Below are positions 56,000 to 64,000 of a stretch of DNA of 64,000 nucleotides, one piece after another. This DNA comes from Nitratireductor alexandrii. Its GTDB lineage: Bacteria > Pseudomonadota > Alphaproteobacteria > Rhizobiales > Rhizobiaceae. The position numbers and the translations under genes were made by a program. A model generated the notes under the pieces. It did not search any database. It worked only from the letters and a program-made list of their open reading frames with translations, and had not been told where the DNA came from. Where the stretch lies: the NCBI RefSeq assembly GCF_004000215.1, contig NZ_RBVY01000001.1, forward strand, positions 310,001 through 374,000, in the 5' to 3' direction. Position 1 is the first letter of the stretch; the number at the start of each line of letters is the position of its first letter.

Positions 56000-58003
56000 A
56001 TGAAACGGCAGGAGGAGCCAACCGTGCGGGAGGGATCGGGCCGAGGCGGGTTCGAGCGCATGGTGATCTTCACGGTCGCGATCGTGGTGACCGCGATCAG
56101 CGTCAACCACACGTTCGGGCTGGATTTTCTCGTCGGCTACGTGCTGATCGAATCGACCGCCGTCATGCTGATCATCGGCCTGCTGATTGCGACCGCCTTT
56201 CTGGTGATGCCGTTGCGGCCGATCGGCCACAGCGCCCTGTCGCGGGCGGTCGATGCCGGCCTCGCGCTCGTCAGCCTGGCGATCACCGCCTACCTGTTCG
56301 TCAAGGCCGACATCATCTTCGAACAGGGCTGGGAGTTCGCCGCGCCGAACGATGCGAAGTGGATCGCGCTGGCGATGTGGGCGCTGTGCATGGAGTGCGG
56401 CCGGCGCGCCGGCGGTACGCCGGTCTTCATCGTCTGCCTGCTGCTTTCGGCCTTTCCCCTGGTCGCCGCCCATCTGCCGAGCCCGTTCAACGGTATCTCC
56501 CAGCCGCTGCTCGATCTCGCGGCCTATCACGTCTATGGCGGAGAAAGCGTGTTCGGCCTGCCGAGCCGGACGGTCGCCACCTCCCTGCTCGGCTTCATCA
56601 TCTTCGGCGTCGCGCTGCAGCATACCGGCGCCGGCGCTTTTTTCATCGACGTCGCCTTCGCGCTATGCGGCAAATATCGCGGCGGCCCGGCCAAGGTGGC
56701 GGTCGTCTCCAGCGGCTTGTTCGGTTCCCTGTCGGGCAGCGCGGTCGCCAATGTGATGTCGACCGGCACGTTGACGATCCCGGCGATGAAGCGCAGCGGC
56801 CTGTCGGCGCGCATGGCCGGCGCCGTCGAGGCGTGCGCCTCGACGGGCGGCGTGCTCGCCCCGCCGGTCATGGGCGCCACCGCCTTCGTCATGGCGAGCT
56901 TCCTCAACGTGTCCTACGCCACGATCGCGATCGCGGCCACGATCCCGGCATTCCTCTATTTCTTCGGCATGTTCGTCCAGATCGACGCCTATGCGGCGCG
57001 CACCCGCCTGCGTGGGCTCGATCCGTCGCTGATGCCGGAATTTCGCAAGGTTTTGCGGGAAGGTTGGTATTATGCGGCCGTGATCGTAGCGCTGGTGCTG
57101 CTGATCCTTCTGACCAGTCTGGAGGAGAAGGCGCCTTACTACGCCACGATGCTGCTGCTGGTGATCAACCAGTTCAATCCGCGCCATCGTCTCGACCTGC
57201 GCGGCGCGGCAAACTTGGTGACCGGCATCGGCGTCGCGCTGGCCGAACTGGCCGCCATCGTCGCCTCGATCGGCTTCGTCATCGGTGCGCTTTTCGTCAG
57301 CGGCGTCATCGGCTCGCTGACCAACGATCTGCTGGCGCTCGCCGGCGGCAATGTCTATGCGCTGCTGCTGATGGGCGCGGCGACCTGCTTCATCCTCGGC
57401 ATGGGCATGCCGATCACCGCCAGCTACATCTTCCTCGCCATTCTTCTGGTCCCGGCATTGACCAGGCTGGGCATCGACCCGCTCGCCGCCCATATGTTCC
57501 TGCTCTATTACGGCGCCGTCTCCTACATCACACCTCCGGTCGCGATCGCCGCGCTGACGGCGGCGACGATCTCCCATTCCGGTCCGATCCAGACCGGTTT
57601 CGAGGCCATGCGCATCGGCGCGATCATCTATATCGTCCCCTTCGTCTTCGTGTTCCATCCGGCCCTGCTGATGGACGCGCCCGCGTCCGAGATCCTTTTG
57701 GCTTTCGCCACCGCCGTGGTCGGCGTCACCTGTGTGTCCTGCGCGCTCCAGGGTTATCTGCCGGGGGCCGGCGTGGCCGCAGGGCTCGCCGAGTGGCCCG
57801 CCCGTGCATTGGCGCTGGCCGCGGGCCTGCTGCTGGTCCTGCCGAGCGGGACGATTTCCGCCGGATACGGCGTCTGGTCCTCGCTGCTGGTCGCGGCCGC
57901 TGCCTACGGGCTCGGCGTGATCTTGCTGCGCCTTGCAGGGCGCGGCAGGCAACGGGCGGCCGCGCCGACCGCGCCCAAACCCAGCCCCCGGAAAGCCTCA
58001 TGA
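56000..58003 (+). CDS. TRAP transporter permease, 4TM/12TM fusion
   Basis: A 667-residue inner-membrane protein with the small and large TRAP subunits fused. The first 160 residues hold the 4-TM part. The rest is the 12-TM DctM-like part with SGSAVANVMSTGTLTIPAMKR and GTPITASYI-like GMGMPITASYIFLAILL motifs. This is the form that pairs with TAXI receptors and imports carboxylic acids with Na+ or H+. GGGAGG precedes the ATG at 56000. Its stop overlaps the ligase start by four bases (ATGA). Confidence 0.95.
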   Translation: MKRQEEPTVREGSGRGGFERMVIFTVAIVVTAISVNHTFGLDFLVGYVLIESTAVMLIIGLLIATAFLVMPLRPIGHSALSRAVDAGLALVSLAITAYLFVKADIIFEQGWEFAAPNDAKWIALAMWALCMECGRRAGGTPVFIVCLLLSAFPLVAAHLPSPFNGISQPLLDLAAYHVYGGESVFGLPSRTVATSLLGFIIFGVALQHTGAGAFFIDVAFALCGKYRGGPAKVAVVSSGLFGSLSGSAVANVMSTGTLTIPAMKRSGLSARMAGAVEACASTGGVLAPPVMGATAFVMASFLNVSYATIAIAATIPAFLYFFGMFVQIDAYAARTRLRGLDPSLMPEFRKVLREGWYYAAVIVALVLLILLTSLEEKAPYYATMLLLVINQFNPRHRLDLRGAANLVTGIGVALAELAAIVASIGFVIGALFVSGVIGSLTNDLLALAGGNVYALLLMGAATCFILGMGMPITASYIFLAILLVPALTRLGIDPLAAHMFLLYYGAVSYITPPVAIAALTAATISHSGPIQTGFEAMRIGAIIYIVPFVFVFHPALLMDAPASEILLAFATAVVGVTCVSCALQGYLPGAGVAAGLAEWPARALALAAGLLLVLPSGTISAGYGVWSSLLVAAAAYGLGVILLRLAGRGRQRAAAPTAPKPSPRKAS

Positions 58004-59361
58004 TCACGACCAACTATTCCGATCCCGCCAACAACACCCGTTCCGGCGACGAGATCCGCGCCATGCAGGACCGGTTGATCGTGCGCCAACTCGCCTATTG
58101 CCACGAGCGTTCGCCCTTCTTCCGCGAACGTTTCGCCGCGCATGGCATCGACCCGCGCGACATTCGCGGGCTCGAGGACCTGCGCGCGATGCCGGTTCTG
58201 ATGGGCAAGGACGACGAGCGCCGCAGCGCCGAGGAAAGCCGGGAGAAACTCGGCCACCCTTTCGGCATGCATCTGTGCGCGCCGCTCGAGGACCTTCATC
58301 TGACGGCGACGACGTCGGGCACGACCGGCGTCCCTACCTTTTCCTATACGTTTTCGCGCGACGACATCGACCGGTTGAGTGGCGCGATCGCGACCCGGTT
58401 CCGCAATATCGGCGTGCAGCCCGGGCAGCGCGTGCTGTTCTGCTTCGCGCTCGGCATCTACGCCACGACGATTTCGCTGTTCGGATTGCGCAAGGCGCGC
58501 GCATTGCCGATCGACATCGACGCGCGCGCGGGTACGGAGGTGATGCTGCGCATGGCAGCGCTGACGCGGCCGCAATGGCTGTCCTGCACGCCCTCGCTGG
58601 CCGAATATCTCGCCGCGCGGGCGCCGGAGATCATCGGCATGGAGGTTGGCGATCTGGGGTTGCGCGGGCTGATCCTGACCGGCGAAAGCTGGGCGACGAT
58701 CCCGGGCGTAAAGGCGCGCATCGAGGAGACATACGGCGCCCGTGCCTATGACGTGTGGACGCCGGCCGGCCATGCCTCGGGCCATTCCTGCGACAGCGAG
58801 GCCTATCACGGCCTGCACGGCATCGCGCCCGAACTGTGCACCAGCTATCAGGATCTGATCGATCCGGTGACCCGCGCGCCGGTCGATCTCGTGCATGGGG
58901 CGATCGGCGAGATGGTCCACACATCGCTTCAGCGCGAGGCCTGTCCGACGATCAAATACGCCTATGGCGATATCGTTCAGCTTCTGCTCGATGAATGTCC
59001 GTCCTGCGGCTTTCGCGGGCCGCGCGTCAAGCTCGTCGGCCGCTCCGACGACATGCTGATCGTCAAGGGCGTCAACGTCTATCCGGCCGCGATCAAGTCG
59101 GTCGTCAGCGAGTTCGCCCCCGCCGTCACCGGCGACATGCGCATCGTGCTCAACGCGCCGCCGCCGACCGTGCTTCCGCCGCTCGGACTGCGGATCGAAC
59201 ATGCCCCCGAAACCGGTGCCGGCGATCTCGAGGATCTTGGTCGCCGCATCGCGGCTGCGCTGCACCGCACCCTAAAAATCAATCCGCAGATCGAATTCGT
59301 GCCGCCGGGCACGTTCGAGAAGGCGACACGCAAGACGCCGTTGTTCGAACGCCGCTATTGA
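58000..59361 (+). CDS. Phenylacetate-CoA ligase-like enzyme
   Basis: A 453-residue adenylate-forming ligase of the PaaK group. It has the ATP motif LTATTSGTTGVPTFSY at about residues 95-110, a YDVWTPAGHASGHSCDS region, a CPSCGFRGPR zinc-like turn and a C-terminal SDDMLIVKGVNVYPAAI hinge. It activates an aromatic or other carboxylic acid as its CoA thioester. Translation is coupled to the TRAP permease. Substrate is open; phenylacetate itself is unlikely without the rest of the paa genes. Confidence 0.92.
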   Translation: MITTNYSDPANNTRSGDEIRAMQDRLIVRQLAYCHERSPFFRERFAAHGIDPRDIRGLEDLRAMPVLMGKDDERRSAEESREKLGHPFGMHLCAPLEDLHLTATTSGTTGVPTFSYTFSRDDIDRLSGAIATRFRNIGVQPGQRVLFCFALGIYATTISLFGLRKARALPIDIDARAGTEVMLRMAALTRPQWLSCTPSLAEYLAARAPEIIGMEVGDLGLRGLILTGESWATIPGVKARIEETYGARAYDVWTPAGHASGHSCDSEAYHGLHGIAPELCTSYQDLIDPVTRAPVDLVHGAIGEMVHTSLQREACPTIKYAYGDIVQLLLDECPSCGFRGPRVKLVGRSDDMLIVKGVNVYPAAIKSVVSEFAPAVTGDMRIVLNAPPPTVLPPLGLRIEHAPETGAGDLEDLGRRIAAALHRTLKINPQIEFVPPGTFEKATRKTPLFERRY

Positions 59362-59385
59362 GGGGCGTCGGCGGCCGCGTTCCGC

Positions 59386-60165
59386 TCAGCCGCGATAGCG
59401 CGTCATCCGCAACGCGATCGCGGTCGAGCCGATCGTGATGACGAGAAGCAGGGTGGCGATCGCGTTGATGGAGGGGTCGAGCGAGGTGCGCATCTTGCCC
59501 CAGACGAAGGTCGACAGCGTGTTGCCGGACCCGATCGTGAAGATCGTGATGATGAATTCGTCGAGCGAGATGGCGAAGGCCAGCAGCGCCGCGCCGACCA
59601 GCGCTGCCCTGATCTGTGGCAGCGTGACGTGCCGGAAGGCCTGCCACGGGCTCGCGCCGAGGTCGCGCGCCGCCTCCAGCGCGACCCGGTCGAAGCTCGC
59701 CATGCGGGCACTGACGACCAGTGCGACCAGCGGCTGGGTCAAAAGCAGGTGCCCGCCGATCACGGCGCCGAGCCCGAGCGGCACCGACAGCCAGCGCACG
59801 TAAAGCACGACAAGTCCGATCGCCACGACGAGCGGCGGGATCATGATCGGCACCGAAAGCGCCGTCAGCAGCGGGACGCTCGCCGCTGCGCTCTTGCGGG
59901 TGAGAGCAAGGGCCGTCATCGTGCCGGTTACCGTCGCCAGCAACGCGGTCGGCACCGCCACGGCGAGACTGTTCTGGAACGCGGCCCAGAACTCGGCCGA
60001 CGAAAACAGCGTCCGGTACCAGTCGAGGCTGAAACCGGTCAGCGGCAGGCTGACCAGCGCCCCGGAATTGAACGAAAACACCACGACGATTGCCAGCGGG
60101 CCGAGCATGAACAGCACCAGTGTCGCGATCACGGCGAACCAGAGGACAGCGCCAAGCGGTCTCAA
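59386..60165 (-). CDS. ABC transporter permease, PotC-like
   Basis: A 259-residue inner-membrane permease of the polyamine-type (PotC-family) importer, with about six spans and the EAA loop (ALEAARDLGASPWQAFRHVT) that binds the ATPase. The TTG start at 60165 overlaps the stop of the other permease as TTGA and has AGGAG upstream. It is the last gene of the operon. Confidence 0.9.
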   Translation of the reverse strand: MRPLGAVLWFAVIATLVLFMLGPLAIVVVFSFNSGALVSLPLTGFSLDWYRTLFSSAEFWAAFQNSLAVAVPTALLATVTGTMTALALTRKSAAASVPLLTALSVPIMIPPLVVAIGLVVLYVRWLSVPLGLGAVIGGHLLLTQPLVALVVSARMASFDRVALEAARDLGASPWQAFRHVTLPQIRAALVGAALLAFAISLDEFIITIFTIGSGNTLSTFVWGKMRTSLDPSINAIATLLLVITIGSTAIALRMTRYRG

Positions 60166-61015
60166 GACGGTCTTCTCCTGACGAATAGGGCGCCCACCAG
60201 CCCAAGCACCAACAGGCTCGCCGCCATCAGCACGAACGACATCGCCGCGCCGGCGGGCCAGTTGAAACGGGTCGAGAATTCCTGGGCGATGAACTGGCCG
60301 ATCATCGAGCCCGACCCGCCGCCCAGAAAGCGTGGCGTGATGTAGTCGCCGGCGGCGTAGAGAAACGAGATCGCGAAGGCGGCGAACAGCCCGGTTCTGC
60401 ATTGCGGAACGATGACGCGCATCAACGTTTGGCGCCCGCTTGCCCCCAGGTCGTGCGCGGCTTCGATCTGGATGTCGCTCACGTTGCGCAACTGGCCGTA
60501 GATCGGCAGGATGGCGAAGGGCAGCAGGAAGTGCACCAGCGCCACGATCACGGCGCCGCGATTGTAGAGCAGCGTGTCGAGCGGCTGGGCGCTCAGCCCG
60601 GACGCGATCAGGATGGCATTCAGGAAGCCGTCCGTGCTCAGGATCGCCTTCCAGGCGTAGATCTTGACCAGATAGCCGCCGAAAAGCGTGACGATCGCCA
60701 CGAGGATGAGGGCATCGCCCCAGCGGCCGGCGCGAAAGCGTGCGGCATAGGCGAACAGGAAGCCGAGCCCGACGCAGATCAGCGCGGTCAGGCCCCCGTT
60801 TATCATCGTCGAGACGAGCACGTCGCCATACGTGTCGAAGACGCGGGCGTAGGCGGCCAGGGACATGTCGGGTGTCAGCGCGAAATTGCGCACGCGCCAG
60901 AAACTCACGACGAAAAGCAGCAGCATCGGCACTGCGAACAGCACCGCCAGGATCGCGAAGGCGGGGGCGGCAAGCAGAACGGCGCGCAGGCGACGCGAGG
61001 GCATGCGTGCGCCGG

Positions 61016-61019
<4 letters not shown>
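60162..61019 (-). CDS. ABC transporter permease, PotB-like
   Basis: A 285-residue permease with about six spans and an EAA loop in QIEAAHDLGASGRQTLMRVI. It is the partner of the PotC-like permease; together they form the channel of a spermidine/putrescine-type ABC importer. ATG at 61019 overlaps the ATPase stop (ATGA). A frame extending to 61151 is not coding. Confidence 0.9.
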
Positions 61020-62092
<1,073 letters not shown>

Positions 62093-62095
62093 CGA

Positions 62096-63211
62096 TCAGG
62101 CTCGCAGGAAGCGCTGGTACTCTTCTTGGATCTGGTCGTAGCTGGCGTGCTCGCCGTCGTCCTGCAGCGGCCAGAACGGGTTGAAGCGGGCACTTTGGAA
62201 CAGGCTTTCGAAGTCGCCGTACTGATAGACTTCGCGGTTGACCTGATCGACCAGCGGGACGGCGTCGCTGCTGACGACGGCCTGGGTGAGATCGGACGCC
62301 ATCACCGTCTGTCCGCTCGCCGAGATCGCCTGCGACAGTGCCTTGTAGGCGGCGTCGCGGTTGGGCGCACCGCTCGGAATGGCCAGCGTATCCATGAAGA
62401 CCATCACGCCTTCCTGCGGGCGTACGAAAGCCAGTTGCTTGTCCTTTTCGGCGGCGAAGGCCACCTGCGCGTCCCAGCCGATCGCCGAAATGACGACCTC
62501 GCCGCGAGCGTAAAGGTCGGTCGCCTCGCCGTAGTTGGGCGACAGGGTGCGGGCGTGCTCGCGCTTGATCTTGATCAGAAAGTCGATCGTCTGCTTCAGC
62601 TCATCCGGCGTCAGGCGGGTCGGCGTCTTGGTGCCGGTGACGATCGGCGCCCAGGTCGAGATCAGGCCGGTAATGTCGTCGGTAAGCGAGACCTTGCCCT
62701 TGTATTCGTCCTTCAGGCAGTCCTTCCACGAGGCCGGTTTGGCGATCGCGGCGGGATCGTAGACCATCGACAAGGTGCCCCAGGTGAAGGGCACGGCGTA
62801 GAGCTTGCCGTCCTTGCGGATCGTGTCGACGTCGAGGAATTCGGGGAAGATTTTCTCGATGCCCGGCACGCGCGCTTCGTCGATGGGTTCGACCAGCCCG
62901 GCATTGGCCAGGATCGGGATGTGCCCGAAATAGATCGAGATCAGGTCGAGTTGACCGGCCCCGCCGGCCTGCAGCTTGGTGATGATCTCCTCGTTCGAGC
63001 TGATATAGGTGGTCGACAGGTCGATGTCGTTGTTCTTCAGAAAGTCATCGGCCTTGAGGGGGGCATCGTAGCCTTGCCATCCGATCCACGACAATTGCGT
63101 GGCGGCCATGGCCGAACGCGGAAGCGTCAGCATTGCCGCGGCCGCGGTGCCGGCGGCGATGAAGCTGCGGCGGTCGAGGCCGTGGCGCGGTTTGGCGTGA
63201 TTACGTTGCAT
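62096..63211 (-). CDS. Polyamine-type ABC solute-binding protein, Tat-exported
   Basis: A 371-residue PotD-like receptor with a Tat signal (LDRRSFIAAGTAAAAMLTL). The mature part includes WIGWQGYDAPLKADDF and VPFTWGTLSMVYD, typical of the spermidine/putrescine-binding cluster, which also binds other cationic or amino compounds. Its first 11 bases overlap the tetR stop, so the repressor and importer are one operon. Ligand unknown. Confidence 0.92.
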   Translation of the reverse strand: MQRNHAKPRHGLDRRSFIAAGTAAAAMLTLPRSAMAATQLSWIGWQGYDAPLKADDFLKNNDIDLSTTYISSNEEIITKLQAGGAGQLDLISIYFGHIPILANAGLVEPIDEARVPGIEKIFPEFLDVDTIRKDGKLYAVPFTWGTLSMVYDPAAIAKPASWKDCLKDEYKGKVSLTDDITGLISTWAPIVTGTKTPTRLTPDELKQTIDFLIKIKREHARTLSPNYGEATDLYARGEVVISAIGWDAQVAFAAEKDKQLAFVRPQEGVMVFMDTLAIPSGAPNRDAAYKALSQAISASGQTVMASDLTQAVVSSDAVPLVDQVNREVYQYGDFESLFQSARFNPFWPLQDDGEHASYDQIQEEYQRFLRA

Positions 63212-63824
63212 TCTTTTCTCCCTGTTGTTGTTCCTGGGGTGTGTTGCGGGCGGCAGGCGTCTCCTTGCCGTAGGTCCATGACTTCAGGCGGGCGAGAACC
63301 GCCGCCTTGAGCATGGGGTCGTAGTTCATCAGGCCGAGGCTTTCCGAGAACCACAGGCCGTCGATCGCCATGCGCACGATCGTGGCGAGCACGGGATCGG
63401 GCGAGTCGGCGATGATGGCGTCCTGGTGGCGGCGGCCCTGGGCCTGGACGGCGGCAAGCCGTTCGGGCGTGTTGGCGAGCGCGGCGGTGATGGCGCCGTT
63501 CACCCGGTCGAAATATTCCCCGGTGAAGGCGTCGCCTTCGTGGGTGGCTGCGATATAGGCGCGCACGGCCCGTCCGCTCGCGTCGGGATCGGAGCCCATC
63601 GCGTGCGACAGCGCGGCGTCGAAGCGCGACACCAGCCGTTCGATCATCGCGGTGATGAGGTCTTCCTTCGAGGCGAAGTGATAAAGCACCGTGCCCTTGG
63701 CGACGCCGGCATCCTTCGAAACCCGGTCGTAGGTGAGGCCGACGAGGCCGTCCCTGGCGACGATGGTCTCGGCGGTGTCCAGCAATTTTTGGACCGTCGG
63801 ATGAGAGGTCTTGCGCTTGCTCAT
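63201..63824 (-). CDS. TetR family transcriptional regulator
   Basis: A 207-residue repressor with an N-terminal helix-turn-helix (YDRVSKDAGVAKGTVLYHFA) and a variable ligand-binding domain. First gene of the polyamine-type ABC operon. ATG at 63824 is only a few bases after the probable promoter's -10 box, so the message may be nearly leaderless. The palindrome just upstream indicates self-regulation. The ligand is probably the imported compound. Confidence 0.92.
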   Translation of the reverse strand: MSKRKTSHPTVQKLLDTAETIVARDGLVGLTYDRVSKDAGVAKGTVLYHFASKEDLITAMIERLVSRFDAALSHAMGSDPDASGRAVRAYIAATHEGDAFTGEYFDRVNGAITAALANTPERLAAVQAQGRRHQDAIIADSPDPVLATIVRMAIDGLWFSESLGLMNYDPMLKAAVLARLKSWTYGKETPAARNTPQEQQQGEKNAT

Positions 63825-63830
63825 AGTTCT

Positions 63831-63852
63831 TTGTACTGTCCGGACGGTACAA
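63831..63852. promoter_or_regulatory. TetR operator palindrome overlapping promoter
   Basis: TTGTACTGTCC is followed directly by GGACGGTACAA, an inverted repeat matching at 10 of 11 positions. On the minus strand it fills the gap between TTGTTT (63853-63858) and TACAAA (63830-63835), which are 17 bases apart, so binding would block RNA polymerase. It also lies 55 bases before the rightward gene. Confidence 0.8.
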
Positions 63853-63906
63853 AAACAAGGGGCGATCCGCTCGCGCCTTGAAACACCCTTCAGCGGAGAG
63901 TTTCCA

Positions 63907-64000
63907 ATGGGCTACAAATCGTCGCCGCGGCCTGTTTTCGACAGGCCGACCCACATCCCCTATGCCGAGGTTACGCGTCATGTGTGGGGCGATGCCGGAG
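63907..64000 (+). CDS. Probable cupin-domain protein, truncated by window end
   Basis: Only the first 31 residues are present, starting MGYKSSPRPVFDRP, with HIPYAEVTRHVWGDAG next, and the frame is open to the window end. I recognise this opening from small cupin proteins that sit beside polyamine-type ABC genes, but the cupin histidines are outside the window. GGAGAG precedes the ATG. It is divergent from tetR and probably under the same operator. Confidence 0.4.
   Translation, partial: MGYKSSPRPVFDRPTHIPYAEVTRHVWGDAG

Overview
The window is GC-rich, densely coded chromosomal DNA from an alphaproteobacterium, most likely of the order Hyphomicrobiales (Rhizobiales). The signs are a fused anthranilate synthase TrpE-TrpG behind a Trp-Trp-Trp leader peptide, the DUF2948-hisD-UPF0262-phosphatase-infA-maf-yacG run, and several families typical of that order (DUF6638, DUF2333, DUF1236, DUF6460). 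I cannot name the species. There is no rRNA, insertion sequence, phage gene, integrase or CRISPR array that I can see.

Bases 1-25400 are mainly conserved chromosome. In order: an uncharacterised AAA ATPase / DUF6638 / DUF2333 group interrupted by a reverse-strand phospholipase D-type gene; formate-tetrahydrofolate ligase (fhs); a DUF1236 envelope protein; a cation efflux transporter; trpE(G) with its complete attenuator (leader peptide 12086-12130, terminator 12018-12048); DUF2254 and AbrB-type membrane proteins; a histone-deacetylase-like amidohydrolase; a MATE exporter; pyrD; a two-domain thioesterase; and a LuxR-type response regulator next to a symporter-hybrid histidine kinase that resembles the CrbS/CrbR acetate-switch system.

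Bases 25600-35240 are housekeeping: mscL, an aminotransferase, galE, tRNA-Thr(GGT), a small basic protein, murA, DUF2948, hisD, UPF0262, a low-molecular-weight phosphatase-like protein, infA, maf, yacG and tRNA-Phe(GAA). Bases 35480-43757 are more mixed: a Tat-exported flavoprotein with its own hexaheme cytochrome c (a split flavocytochrome c), a Pat-type acyl-CoA synthetase/GNAT fusion, a small cytochrome c, a phosphotransferase/P-loop kinase fusion and a universal stress protein.

Bases 43788-59361 look like one accessory catabolic island arranged around a divergent promoter region at 49712-49974. Leftwards runs an operon whose five genes all overlap by four bases (DUF169, a YdhR/ABM-like small protein, a CaiB/BaiF CoA-transferase, a cytoplasmic S/N-oxide reductase-type molybdoenzyme and a cystathionine beta-lyase-like PLP enzyme). 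Rightwards run a TAXI solute receptor, an IclR regulator, HyuA/HyuB-type ATP-dependent hydantoinase or carboxylase subunits, a fused TRAP permease and a phenylacetate-CoA-ligase-like enzyme. Together they suggest uptake, ATP-dependent ring opening or carboxylation, CoA activation, and sulfur (C-S or S-oxide) chemistry on an organic acid that I cannot identify. This is the best candidate for an undescribed pathway.

The last part (59386-64000) is a reverse-strand polyamine-type ABC importer operon led by a TetR regulator with a near-perfect operator palindrome over its promoter, diverging from the truncated start of a probable cupin gene.
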